In this document: piece after piece, positions 26,502 through 34,345 of the stretch
Layout of the letters: the number at the start of each line of letters is the position of its first letter
Numbering within the stretch: position 1 is the first letter of the stretch
Assembly: GCF_041916975.1 (NCBI RefSeq)
Contig: NZ_JAYRYK010000001.1
Span: 2,046,001 to 2,110,000 of the forward strand
Reading direction: 5' to 3'
DNA from: Sphingosinicella sp041916975
GTDB taxonomy: Bacteria > Pseudomonadota > Alphaproteobacteria > Sphingomonadales > Sphingomonadaceae
DNA: 64,000 nt
Translations under genes and position numbers: made by a program
The notes under the pieces: model-generated
Seen by the model: the letters and a program-made list of their open reading frames with translations, nothing else
What the model was told of the DNA's origin: nothing
Databases searched by the model: none

Positions 26502-27413
26502 ATGAGCGACGAACCTCCGAGTAGCAGCGGCGACCAGCCGTTCCGACCCCTTCTCCGCGCCTTGCGGAGCCTGATCTTCGGCCGTGGCGGCGAAGCCACG
26601 CTGCGCGAAAGCATCGAGGAAGCGCTGGAGGATCACGCCGGCGACACCCCCGAAGGCGACGATCTTTCCGAAACCGAGCGCCTGATGCTGCGGAATCTCC
26701 TGGATTTCGGGGAGCGGCGCGTGGGTGACGTGATGGTGCCGCGCGGCGAGATCATCGCCTGCGATGTCGAGGATAGTTTCCAGACGCTGGTCGCCGCCTT
26801 CGTAGATGCGGGTCACAGCCGCCTCCCGGTTTTTCGCGAATCGCTCGACGACGTGATCGGCATGATTCACGTGAAGGACGTCTACGCCGTGATCGCGGGC
26901 GAGGGGCGCAGCGCCAATGTGGAGGCAGAAAGCCTGCTGCGCCCGGTGCTGTTCGTGCCGCCCGCGATGCGCGTGCTCGATCTGCTCGCGCGGATGCGGC
27001 AGGGGCGCACGCACATGGCGATCGTGGTGGATGAATACGGCGGTACCGATGGGCTCGTAACCATCGAGGATCTCGTTGAAGAGATCGTCGGCGACATTGC
27101 CGACGAGCACGACGAGGAAGAGGCCGAAGCGATCACGCCGCTGCCGGACGGCGGCTTCGAGGTGGACGCCAGGGTTGATATCGAGGCGCTGGAGAAAGCG
27201 ACCGGCGCGCCGCTTTCGGAGGCGGCAGACGGCGACGTCGATACCGTGGGCGGCCTCGTGTTCATGCTCGCCGGGCACATCCCCGCGATCGGGGGGATTG
27301 TGGCGCATCCGGGCGGCTGGTCGTTCGAGGTGACCGCCGGGGACGAGCGCAAGATCGAGCGCGTGCGCGCGTATCCGCCGCAGGCCCTTCCGGCCGCGGC
27401 CAACGGGGCGTGA
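26502..27413 (+). CDS. CorC-type CBS-domain protein
   Basis: 303 residues: two CBS domains (VMVPRGEIIACDVE near residue 78 and the segment containing MAIVVDEYGGTDGLVTIEDLVEEIVGDI near residue 172) and a C-terminal CorC/HlyC transporter-associated domain (VDTVGGLVFMLAGHIP). CorC is linked to magnesium/cobalt efflux; in this gene order it is also tied to YbeY and Lnt. The stop overlaps the GTG start of lnt by 4 bases. Confidence 0.92.
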   Translation: MSDEPPSSSGDQPFRPLLRALRSLIFGRGGEATLRESIEEALEDHAGDTPEGDDLSETERLMLRNLLDFGERRVGDVMVPRGEIIACDVEDSFQTLVAAFVDAGHSRLPVFRESLDDVIGMIHVKDVYAVIAGEGRSANVEAESLLRPVLFVPPAMRVLDLLARMRQGRTHMAIVVDEYGGTDGLVTIEDLVEEIVGDIADEHDEEEAEAITPLPDGGFEVDARVDIEALEKATGAPLSEAADGDVDTVGGLVFMLAGHIPAIGGIVAHPGGWSFEVTAGDERKIERVRAYPPQALPAAANGA

Positions 27414-28906
27414 CGCTCCCTGCGGGCCGGGCACGTTTCGGCCTTCTGTTCATTGCGGGCATGATCAGCAGCCTCGGCTTCGCGCCGTGGAACCTCTGGC
27501 CGCTGACACTGATCGGGCTCGCCTGGCTGATCCGGGACACCGCGACGACCGAGACGGCGCGTCAGGCCGCGAAGGCGGGGTGGGTGTTCGGGTTCGGGCA
27601 CTTCCTGCTCGGCACGCACTGGATCGCGCAGGCGTTTCAGTATCAGCAGGACATGCCCGCGTGGACGGGCTGGGTCGGCGTGGTACTGCTGTCCGCCTAC
27701 CTCGCGGTTTTTCCGACGATGACGGTGGCAGCGGCAAGACGGTTCGGCGCTGGGCTGCCGCTGGTGCTGGGCTTTGCGGGCTGCTGGACGATCGCGGAGG
27801 CCTTGCGCGGTGTTCTCTTTTCCGGCTTCCCGTGGAACCCGCTCGGCGCGGTGGCGCTGCCGATGGCGGGGCTTGGGCAGGGCGCGGCTCTCGTCGGCGC
27901 GCTCGGGCTTTCAGCGGTGATCGTGCTGGCGGCGGGCGGACTTTATCTTCTTGAACGGCAATGGCGCACGGGCGCCGTGATCCTCGGCCTGACGGCGGCG
28001 GCGGCGCTTGCCGGGCTGATACCTCTGCGCACGCCCACGCAGCTCACGCCGACGCGCCTCAACATCGTGCAGGCGGACATCGGACAGGACGAGAAATGGT
28101 CCGAGGACGGCGTCGAGCGCGCGGTCGTCAAATATCTGAAGCTCTCGCCCGCACCGACACGGGCGGCGCGCCTGCTCATCTGGCCCGAAGCGGCGATCCC
28201 CGACCTGCTTGATGAAATGCCGGCGATGCGGCGCAGGCTGGGCGCGCATCTCGGCTCCAATGACCTGATGCTGCTCGGCGCGCTGAAGGCGATCCGCGAG
28301 GACGACGGCACCGCGATCGCAGCGCGCAACAGCCTGTTCGTGCTCGACAGCGAAGGCGGCATCCTCGCTCGCTACGACAAGAAGCGGCTGGTGCCGTTCG
28401 GCGAATTCCTGCCCGCGCGCACACTGCTGAACGCGATCGGGCTCGACCGGCTCGCCCCCGGCGCGCTCGACTTCTGGCCGGGACCGGGACCGCGCACGCT
28501 GCCGCTGCCAAGCGGCTTCCCAGCGGTCGGCCCGCTGATCTGCTACGAAGTCATCTTCGACGGCCGCGTGACCGAGGCCGGATATCGCCCGGCGTGGCTG
28601 CTGAATGTTTCCAACGATGCGTGGTTCGCGGGCGCGGGCGCCGAAATGCACCTCGCGCAGGCGCGCCTCCGCAGCATCGAGGAGGGGCTGCCGATGGCAC
28701 GCTCCACGCCCACGGGGATCAGTGCGGTGATCGACGCGCACGGCCGCGTGACGGCATCCATGCCGCGCGGGCAGGCGGGCGTGATCGATGCGCGGCTGCC
28801 GGAAGCGAACCCGCCGACGCTGTTCAGCCACACCGGCCGCATCCTGCCGCTGCTGCTTGCCGCGCTGCTCGCGCTTCTCGGCTGGAGGCTCGGCCGCACA
28901 CGCTGA
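27410..28906 (+). CDS. lnt: Apolipoprotein N-acyltransferase Lnt
   Basis: Transfers the third acyl chain to the N-terminal Cys of lipoproteins in the inner membrane. 498 residues. About six N-terminal membrane helices, then the nitrilase-like domain with catalytic Glu in IWPEAAIPDL, Lys in KKRLVPFGEFLPAR and Cys in PLICYEVIF, and a C-terminal membrane helix (PLLLAALLALLGWRLG). GTG start overlapping corC. Several lipoproteins in this window would be substrates. Confidence 0.95.
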   Translation: MTLPAGRARFGLLFIAGMISSLGFAPWNLWPLTLIGLAWLIRDTATTETARQAAKAGWVFGFGHFLLGTHWIAQAFQYQQDMPAWTGWVGVVLLSAYLAVFPTMTVAAARRFGAGLPLVLGFAGCWTIAEALRGVLFSGFPWNPLGAVALPMAGLGQGAALVGALGLSAVIVLAAGGLYLLERQWRTGAVILGLTAAAALAGLIPLRTPTQLTPTRLNIVQADIGQDEKWSEDGVERAVVKYLKLSPAPTRAARLLIWPEAAIPDLLDEMPAMRRRLGAHLGSNDLMLLGALKAIREDDGTAIAARNSLFVLDSEGGILARYDKKRLVPFGEFLPARTLLNAIGLDRLAPGALDFWPGPGPRTLPLPSGFPAVGPLICYEVIFDGRVTEAGYRPAWLLNVSNDAWFAGAGAEMHLAQARLRSIEEGLPMARSTPTGISAVIDAHGRVTASMPRGQAGVIDARLPEANPPTLFSHTGRILPLLLAALLALLGWRLGRTR

Positions 28907-28931
28907 CGCCTTGCGCCCCGGAACGGATGCA

Positions 28932-28954
28932 AATACACCCGCTATGGTTGTATT
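28932..28954 (+). promoter_or_regulatory. Candidate operator of the XRE regulator
   Basis: AATACA (28932-28937) and TGTATT (28949-28954) form an inverted repeat with an 11-base spacer, about 18 bases before the regulator's ATG. TATTCT within it could serve as a -10 box, so bound protein would block transcription; an autoregulatory site is inferred from position only. Confidence 0.45.
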
Positions 28955-28972
28955 CTGCCCTATCCTGGAGCC

Positions 28973-29365
28973 ATGCCGAGCGAAACCGTCCACCCTGTCG
29001 ACCTTCACGTGGGCAAACGCCTGCGCGAAAGCCGCACGGCGTGCGGGGTGACGCAGGCCGAACTCGGCGCGGACCTCGGCATCAGCGCGCAGCAGGTGCA
29101 GAAATACGAAAACGGCAGCAACCGCATCAGCGCCAGCAAGCTGTTCGAGATCGCGGGGCGGCTCGGCACTGGCATCGACTGGTTCTTCGAGGGGCTGGCC
29201 GCGCCGACAGCACCGAGTTTTGCCGAACCCGCCGCACCCTTCGAGGCCGAACCCACGGCGTACGATCAAACGCGCACACTGATCGCCGCATTCAAGGCGC
29301 TGCCCGACGACGCGGCCCGTGCGGATGCGCTGGATTACGTGCGAAATCGCGCCGAGCGGACATAA
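28973..29365 (+). CDS. XRE-family helix-turn-helix regulator
   Basis: 130 residues. The N-terminal HTH spans about residues 13-68 (LRESRTACGVTQAELGADLG, followed by ISAQQVQKYENGSNRIS, LFEIAGRLG). The C-terminal 60 residues are proline/glutamate-rich and then helical. Alphaproteobacteria often carry this kind of regulator between lnt and metK. It may regulate itself and metK; the targets are not proven. Confidence 0.88.
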   Translation: MPSETVHPVDLHVGKRLRESRTACGVTQAELGADLGISAQQVQKYENGSNRISASKLFEIAGRLGTGIDWFFEGLAAPTAPSFAEPAAPFEAEPTAYDQTRTLIAAFKALPDDAARADALDYVRNRAERT

Positions 29366-29383
29366 ACGATTCTTTATGTCCGC
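29356..29383. promoter_or_regulatory. Palindrome between the XRE gene and metK
   Basis: Perfect 11-base inverted repeat GCGGACATAAA / TTTATGTCCGC with a 6-base loop. It includes the stop codon of the XRE gene (29363-29365) and lies 63-90 bases before the metK ATG. No T run follows, so an operator or attenuator-like hairpin is as likely as a terminator. Confidence 0.55.
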
Positions 29384-29445
29384 TTGCGCAGGGCGCACGG
29401 CGGCGTTAGAGCGGAACAGTCCAAGAGTACTTTCAGGAAAGACGC

Positions 29446-30666
29446 ATGGCGCGCAGCGACTATCTCTTCACGTCCGAATCGGTTTCCGAAGGTCACCCCG
29501 ACAAGGTCGCCGACCAAATCTCGGACGCGATCGTCGATCTGTTCCTTTCGAAAGACCCCGAAGCGCGCATCGCCTGCGAAACGCTGACGACGACGCAGCT
29601 CGTGGTGCTGGCGGGCGAAATCCGCTGCAAGGGCGTGTATGAAAATGGCGCGTGGGCGCCGGGCGCACTCGACGAGATCGAGGCGACCGTGCGCCAGACG
29701 GTGAAGCGCATCGGCTACGCGCAGGACGGCTTCCATTGGGAGCAATTCCGCTTCGAGAACAATTTGCACGGCCAATCCGCGCACATCGCGCAGGGCGTCG
29801 ACGAGGCGGGCAACAAGGACGAGGGCGCGGGCGACCAGGGCATCATGTTCGGCTACGCGACCGACGAAACGCCCGACCTGATGCCCGCGACGCTCGACTA
29901 CAGCCACAAGATCCTGGCGCGGCTGGCGGCGGATCGCCATTCGGGCGCGGCACCATTTCTGGAGCCGGACAGCAAGAGCCAGGTGACGCTGCGCTACGCG
30001 GGCGGCGTGCCCGTGGAAGCGACCGCGCTCGTCGTTTCTACGCAGCACGCGCCGGGCTATTTCTGGCACGGCGGCGAAGGCGACCCCGAGAAATACAAGG
30101 TTCTGCGCGACTATGTGATGGGCGTGTTCAAGGACGTGCTGCCGGGCGGCTTCGTGACCGAGAACACCGCGATCCACGTGAACCCCACGGGCCGCTTCGA
30201 GATCGGCGGACCGGACGGCGACGCGGGCCTGACGGGCCGCAAGATCATCGTGGACACCTACGGCGGCGCGAGCCCCCACGGCGGCGGCGCGTTCAGCGGC
30301 AAGGACCCGACGAAGGTCGATCGGTCAGCCGCGTACATCACGCGTTATCTTGCGAAGAACATCGTCGCCGCGGGCCTCGGCAAGCGCTGCACGATCCAGC
30401 TTTCCTACGCGATCGGCGTCGCCGAGCCGCTGTCGCTGTACGTTGACCTGCACGGCACCGGCACGGTGGACGAAGCGAAGCTCGAAGCGGTGATCCCGCA
30501 GCTCGTGCGCCTGACGCCCAAGGGCATCCGCGAGCACCTCGGCCTCAACAAGCCGATCTACAGCACGACCGCCGCCTACGGGCACTTCGGGCGGAAGCCC
30601 GAGGGAGACTTCTTCCCGTGGGAGAAGACCGATCTGGTGGCGAAGCTGAAGGCTGCGGTTTCGTAG
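29446..30666 (+). CDS. metK: S-adenosylmethionine synthetase MetK
   Basis: Makes SAM from methionine and ATP. 406 residues. Signature segments: SEGHPDKVADQISDAIVD at the N-terminus, the ATP-site GAGDQGIMFGYA and the glycine-rich GGGAFSGKDPTKVDRSAAY. About 25 residues longer than the E. coli enzyme through insertions typical of alphaproteobacteria. No recognised SAM riboswitch is evident in the 80-base leader, but a strong palindrome lies there. Confidence 0.97.
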   Translation: MARSDYLFTSESVSEGHPDKVADQISDAIVDLFLSKDPEARIACETLTTTQLVVLAGEIRCKGVYENGAWAPGALDEIEATVRQTVKRIGYAQDGFHWEQFRFENNLHGQSAHIAQGVDEAGNKDEGAGDQGIMFGYATDETPDLMPATLDYSHKILARLAADRHSGAAPFLEPDSKSQVTLRYAGGVPVEATALVVSTQHAPGYFWHGGEGDPEKYKVLRDYVMGVFKDVLPGGFVTENTAIHVNPTGRFEIGGPDGDAGLTGRKIIVDTYGGASPHGGGAFSGKDPTKVDRSAAYITRYLAKNIVAAGLGKRCTIQLSYAIGVAEPLSLYVDLHGTGTVDEAKLEAVIPQLVRLTPKGIREHLGLNKPIYSTTAAYGHFGRKPEGDFFPWEKTDLVAKLKAAVS

Positions 30667-30843
30667 GGCCGAATATTGCCCTGAGAACTGGCGCGACAGA
30701 GCCAGCCACTTGCCAAAGTGCTCGACGTAAGGACCGGACCGCTTACTCGATCTGATCGAGCACCTGCCGCCTGAGAATCCTGTGCGGTCATAATCCCAAT
30801 TCTGGTCCCACGTCCTGCGGGCAGACCCGCTGGCATTGCTGGA
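30667..30843. other. Intergenic segment, possible gene remnant
   Basis: About 180 bases between metK and the DsbB-like gene without a convincing open frame. One plus-strand frame reads LLDLIEHLPPENPVRS, a stop, then SQFWSHVLRADPLALLDF up to an in-frame TGA, which looks protein-like but matches no family I recognise. A perfect 6-base palindrome CTCGAT/ATCGAG is at 30746-30760. Confidence 0.25.
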
Positions 30844-30881
30844 CTTTGCGGCCATGGAATGAAATCATCAGGGCCGCAAAG
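30844..30881 (+). promoter_or_regulatory. Leader stem-loop before the DsbB-like gene
   Basis: Perfect 10-base inverted repeat CTTTGCGGCC / GGCCGCAAAG with an 18-base loop, ending right at the GGGGGAA ribosome binding site of the next gene. It could be an operator or an RNA structure affecting translation. Confidence 0.4.
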
Positions 30882-30892
30882 GGGGAATATGA

Positions 30893-31300
30893 ATGTTGAG
30901 GGCACTTTCCAATCTTTTGTTGAACAGGCGCCTAGTCGGCGCGGCTGTTCTGGCGATTGTGTTGTTTACCCTGGCACTCGATGTTGCCGGACTCGTTCAT
31001 CCCTGCCCCTATTGCCGAATGCAGAGGTTCGCCCTTGGGGTCATTTCGATTGTTCTGCTGTTCCGCTTCTACAACGCCCTTTTCAGCCGTTACATCGTGG
31101 CGGTGGTTGGAATGATGGGCCTTGTTGTTGGAATTATGCAGAATTTCAACCACTTGAAGAAGATGAACAAGGGCGAATTCGACTGGTCTGCGCTTTCAAT
31201 TGGGCACCCCTGGGTGCTTTCAGGCCTCGCGATACTGACGCTGGTCTGGCTGTTCTTTCTGGTTTTCGATCTCGACAAAACTTCGTCGCGTAAGCTGTAG
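30893..31300 (+). CDS. DsbB-like quinone-linked membrane protein with one Cys pair
   Basis: 135 residues, four predicted membrane helices (about 13-33, 44-60, 66-84 and 107-126). The first periplasmic loop has HPCPYCRMQR, matching the DsbB active site C-x-x-C-x-x-Q-R that contacts quinone. The second periplasmic cysteine pair, which in DsbB oxidises DsbA, is missing; the loop NHLKKMNKGEFDW has none, and the protein has no other Cys. Base composition is visibly less GC-rich than the neighbours. Start supported by GGGGGAA 8 bases upstream. It may reduce or oxidise another partner, or be a divergent DsbB/DsbI; function is unproven. Confidence 0.7.
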   Translation: MLRALSNLLLNRRLVGAAVLAIVLFTLALDVAGLVHPCPYCRMQRFALGVISIVLLFRFYNALFSRYIVAVVGMMGLVVGIMQNFNHLKKMNKGEFDWSALSIGHPWVLSGLAILTLVWLFFLVFDLDKTSSRKL

Positions 31301-31374
31301 GATCCGCGTTCCTGTCTCAACCGCGTTTCGCGGGCGGCGTTTGAATTCAGCTTCCCGCCACCAAGCTGTCACCC

Positions 31375-31400
31375 GGAACGCAAGCCAACATTAAAATAAC
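31375..31400 (+). promoter_or_regulatory. Weak ECF-type promoter candidate
   Basis: GGAAC (31375-31379), a usual -35 of ECF sigma factors, is followed after 17 bases by TAAC. It lies 50-75 bases before the ECF sigma gene, where autoregulation would be expected. The -10 match is poor. Confidence 0.25.
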
Positions 31401-31449
31401 ATCCGGAATTTCTTTGTAAGAAATCCCGTGCGCCTGCGACTGTCTGCAC

Positions 31450-32010
31450 ATGAGCCGTGTGCGAAACCGCGAAATGAGCCCTCCGGACGCCCGAAGCGAG
31501 CGGCAGGATGCGCTGTACGCGGACGCGGCATCCGCACATGGCGGCATGATCGCACGGCTATCGGCGGGCTATGAGGCGGACCCGGCGCTGCGCGAGGATC
31601 TGGAGCAGGAAATCCATCTCCAGCTCTGGCGCAGTTTCGCGAGCTTCGCAGGGCAGTGCAGCATCGCCACGTGGGTACACCGCATCGCGCACAACGTGGG
31701 CGCGCGGCATGTGCACCGCGCGGTGCGGTCGAAGCCGGGCGCCTTTGTCGATCTCGACGGCATCGACATCGCCGATGCGCGTGGGGGGCCGGACGAGAAC
31801 GCCGATGCCGCCGCGACGCTCGATCGGCTTTATGCGCTGATCTGGCGGCTCAGGCCGATCGACCGGCAGGTGCTGCTGCTCCACCTCGAACAGGTGGACG
31901 CGGCCGCGAGCGCCGAGATCACCGGCCTGAAACCGGGCGCCGTGGCCACGCGCATCCACCGCATCAAGGCACTGCTCGCCCGGCAATTCGCGGAAGGAAC
32001 CCGGCCGTGA
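31450..32010 (+). CDS. ECF-type RNA polymerase sigma factor
   Basis: 186 residues (178 if the second ATG at 31474 is used). Region 2 spans about residues 40-90 (DLEQEIHLQLWRSFASF and CSIATWVHRIAHNVGARHV) and region 4 the last ~60 residues (LYALIWRLRPIDRQVLLLHL, then LKPGAVATRIHRIKALLARQF). It overlaps the next gene by 4 bases (GTGA), so its product should be made together with the membrane partner. The ECF group cannot be assigned by eye. Confidence 0.88.
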   Translation: MSRVRNREMSPPDARSERQDALYADAASAHGGMIARLSAGYEADPALREDLEQEIHLQLWRSFASFAGQCSIATWVHRIAHNVGARHVHRAVRSKPGAFVDLDGIDIADARGGPDENADAAATLDRLYALIWRLRPIDRQVLLLHLEQVDAAASAEITGLKPGAVATRIHRIKALLARQFAEGTRP

Positions 32011-32585
32011 CCAATACGAACGACATGAACGAAATGGGCGCGCTGTGGAAGGCGCAGGCCGTGCAGCCGCGCGCCCTGCCCGCAGACGAAATCCACCGGC
32101 AGCACGCCGCGCTCGAACGCCGCGTGGGTCGGCGCAACATGATCGAATATCTGACCGCCGCGCTAGTGATTGTCGGCGTCGTCGGCCTCGTTCTCCTCGA
32201 CGTGCGGCTCGGCGCATTCGGGATTGGCACAGTCGGCTTGATCCTGCTGGGGATCGGCGGCGGCGTGGTGGCGTGGCAGCTTCACCGGCGCACGGGCGGG
32301 GCAATGCCGATCGACGGCGCGCGGCCGAGCATCGAGGCCTATCGCGACAGCCTGCGGCGCGAACGCGATGCGCTCGCATCGGTCGCGCGCTGGTACATCG
32401 GGCCGATGGTGCCCGGCATGGTGACGATCTACGCGGGCGCTTTCCTGAAGGTTCCGCCCGGCGGCCGCCTGTTCGTGATCGCGCTCGCAGCGGTGACGGC
32501 GATCGCGATGGCGTGGGTCATCCGCATCAATCGGCGCGGTGCGCAGAGGATCGCGGATGAACTCGAAAGCCATGAACGCGGCTGA
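32007..32585 (+). CDS. Four-helix membrane partner of the ECF sigma factor
   Basis: 192 residues, GTG start overlapping the sigma gene. A short cytoplasmic N-terminus (MGALWKAQAVQPRALPADEIHRQHAALERRVGRRN) precedes two helices (about 47-64 and 71-90), a cytoplasmic connector (AYRDSLRRERDALASVARWY) and two more helices (about 133-147 and 156-173). The zinc-binding HxxxCxxC motif of ordinary anti-sigma factors is absent. Position strongly suggests control of the sigma factor, possibly as an unusual anti-sigma; no direct evidence. Confidence 0.6.
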   Translation: MTNTNDMNEMGALWKAQAVQPRALPADEIHRQHAALERRVGRRNMIEYLTAALVIVGVVGLVLLDVRLGAFGIGTVGLILLGIGGGVVAWQLHRRTGGAMPIDGARPSIEAYRDSLRRERDALASVARWYIGPMVPGMVTIYAGAFLKVPPGGRLFVIALAAVTAIAMAWVIRINRRGAQRIADELESHERG

Positions 32586-32620
32586 AGCTGCAGATTCCGC
32601 AATCAGAAGGAGAATTATTG

Positions 32621-33607
32621 GTGCACATTTTCACGATCGCAGCCGTGGTGGCCGCTGCCGCAGCGGTGCCGGCCGCCGATTCGGTTATCGAACGCGGGCG
32701 CGCCGTTTCCGACTGGTCTTCGCCCGAAAGCCTCGGCGCGCTGGCAGCGGCGGCCGCGCCCGACCTTAAAGCGAAGATCGATGCGGCAGGCGGGCCTGCG
32801 GGGTTTTCCGCCGCGATCAGCGCGCAGATGGGCAAGCAGACGGCGGTGTTCGACGAGGTAGAAATGGCCATCAACGGCCTGACCTTCTACCAGCGCCTCG
32901 CCGCGCACGAGCGCGCGCCCGCGGCGATGACCACGGTGGTATGGGACGACAAGGGTGCCGTGGTCGCGGCGACCGTACAGCCTTCGTCTCCGCCGCCGGC
33001 CGCGCTTCCCGCCGGTGCGGGCGTCTCCGTCCGCCCGCCTTTCGGAACGCCGCGCGAGGAGACGTGGTTCACCTATTGGGGCGGGCGCAACCTTGCGCGC
33101 AATTACCACATGGTCGCCCCCGCGCAGACCTATGCATTCGATCTTGTAGTGGTGAAGGACGGCAAGAGCTTTTCCGGACCCGCGAACGAACACGCATCTT
33201 ATTATTGCTGGGGCGAGCCGGTGCTTGCCGTGGCGGACGGTGTTGTCAGCGATGTCGTCGATGGACTGCCCGACATGTCGATCGGCGATATGAGCGCGAC
33301 GGCGGCGGCAGGGAACCACGTGATCGTCAGCGTCGGGCCGGAACAACATGCGCTTGTCGCGCATCTGCAGCGCGGATCGACGAAGGTGAAAAAGGGGGAC
33401 ACGGTAAAGGCCGGGCAGACACTCGGCCTGTGCGGCAACAGCGGCCGCACGTCCGAACCGCATATCCACTTTCATCTGCAGACGGGCGCGACCTTCGCCG
33501 AAGCGGGGAACGGACTTCCAGCGAACTTCAAGGGATTGCTCGTGAACGGGCGGCCTGCGCGTAACGGCGAGCCCCTGCGCGGGCAGGCCATCGCGGCGGC
33601 AAAATAA
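32621..33607 (+). CDS. Exported M23 (LytM) peptidase
   Basis: 328 residues with a signal peptide (cleavage near residue 19, AAAVPAADS). The LytM domain occupies the C-terminal half: YHMVAPAQTYAFDLVV supplies the first His and Asp zinc ligands, and HIHFHLQTG supplies the H-x-H motif. It would cleave peptidoglycan cross-bridges or regulate amidases in the periplasm. The GTG at 32621 has AAGGAG at a good distance; the TTG three bases earlier is less likely. It follows the sigma/membrane pair by 35 bases and probably belongs to the same unit. Confidence 0.85.
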   Translation: MHIFTIAAVVAAAAAVPAADSVIERGRAVSDWSSPESLGALAAAAAPDLKAKIDAAGGPAGFSAAISAQMGKQTAVFDEVEMAINGLTFYQRLAAHERAPAAMTTVVWDDKGAVVAATVQPSSPPPAALPAGAGVSVRPPFGTPREETWFTYWGGRNLARNYHMVAPAQTYAFDLVVVKDGKSFSGPANEHASYYCWGEPVLAVADGVVSDVVDGLPDMSIGDMSATAAAGNHVIVSVGPEQHALVAHLQRGSTKVKKGDTVKAGQTLGLCGNSGRTSEPHIHFHLQTGATFAEAGNGLPANFKGLLVNGRPARNGEPLRGQAIAAAK

Positions 33608-33611
33608 GGGC

Positions 33612-33899
33612 TCAGAGCGCGTCGATCGCCTTCGCCATCTCGATGTCGCGCATCGAAAGCCCGCCCGCATCGTGCGTGGTGAGCAGGATATCGACGCGGT
33701 TCCACACGTTCGACCATTCCGGGTGGTGATCCGCCTTTTCGGCGAGCAGCGCCACCCGGCTCATGAAACCGAACGCCTCCGAGAAATCCTTGAAGCGGAA
33801 GCTGCGGACAATGGCGTCGCGGCCTTCCGCAAGCGTCCACGCGGGGAGATCGGCGAGACACGCCGCGCGTTCGGTATCCGAAAGTTTCTTCACCATCAC
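33612..33899 (-). CDS. phhB: Pterin-4a-carbinolamine dehydratase
   Basis: 95-residue PCD/DCoH protein that recycles the pterin cofactor of aromatic amino-acid hydroxylases. The signature EKADHHPEWSNVWNRVDI is intact, as is LTTHDAGGLSMRDIEMAKAID. It converges on the peptidase gene with four bases between the stops. No phenylalanine hydroxylase gene is in the window. Confidence 0.93.
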   Translation of the reverse strand: MMVKKLSDTERAACLADLPAWTLAEGRDAIVRSFRFKDFSEAFGFMSRVALLAEKADHHPEWSNVWNRVDILLTTHDAGGLSMRDIEMAKAIDAL

Positions 33900-33946
33900 G
33901 GTACTCCGGCTGGCGCGGTGGGGTGCTTCCTCCTATGTCGTGGAGC

Positions 33947-34345
33947 ATGACCGTACGTCAAACCTTCGCGCCTTCGCTGGATGACATCGAAACGCTGGCG
34001 CGCGCCGCCATCGCACGGCTTCCCGAGCTGTTTCAGGCGCACCTCGGCGCGGTCGTGCTGCGCATCGAGGACTTCCCCGACGAGGACGTGTGCCGCGACA
34101 TGGAGCTTGAAAGCGAGTTCGATATCCTCGGGCTATATCAGGGCCATGCGGTGGGGCGCTCGGTCGATGTGTCGGGCGCGCTGCCCGATACGGTCTATCT
34201 CTACCGCCGTCCGATGCTCGACCTGTGGGCCGAGGGCGAGGAGAGCCTGGAGCATATCGTGACGCACGTGCTGGTGCACGAGGTGGGGCACCACTTCGGG
34301 CTTTCCGACGACGACATGCACCGGATCGAAGACTCAGCCTTGTAA
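33947..34345 (+). CDS. Zincin-like metallopeptidase family protein
   Basis: 132 residues of the small alphaproteobacterial metallopeptidase family (DUF1025-like). The zinc motif is VLVHEVGHHFGLSDDDM (H-E-x-x-H-x-x-G-x-x-D) at the C-terminus. Substrate unknown. I chose the ATG at 33947 giving MTVRQTFAPSLDD, since the longer version reads back into the neighbouring promoter. It overlaps the end of the converging sirtuin gene by 12 bases. Confidence 0.85.
   Translation: MTVRQTFAPSLDDIETLARAAIARLPELFQAHLGAVVLRIEDFPDEDVCRDMELESEFDILGLYQGHAVGRSVDVSGALPDTVYLYRRPMLDLWAEGEESLEHIVTHVLVHEVGHHFGLSDDDMHRIEDSAL

Noticed and set aside
29366..29445. SAM riboswitch upstream of metK
   Set aside because: I could not match any SAM-I, SAM-II or SAM/SAH consensus core in the 80-base leader; only hairpins are seen.
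30859..31293. Open frame overlapping the DsbB-like gene in another frame
   Set aside because: The DsbB-like frame has membrane helices, the CxxC motif and a good ribosome binding site; the other frame has none.
30667..31449. Insertion sequence or genomic island between metK and the ECF sigma gene
   Set aside because: The patch is lower in GC, but no transposase, terminal inverted repeats or target duplication could be found.
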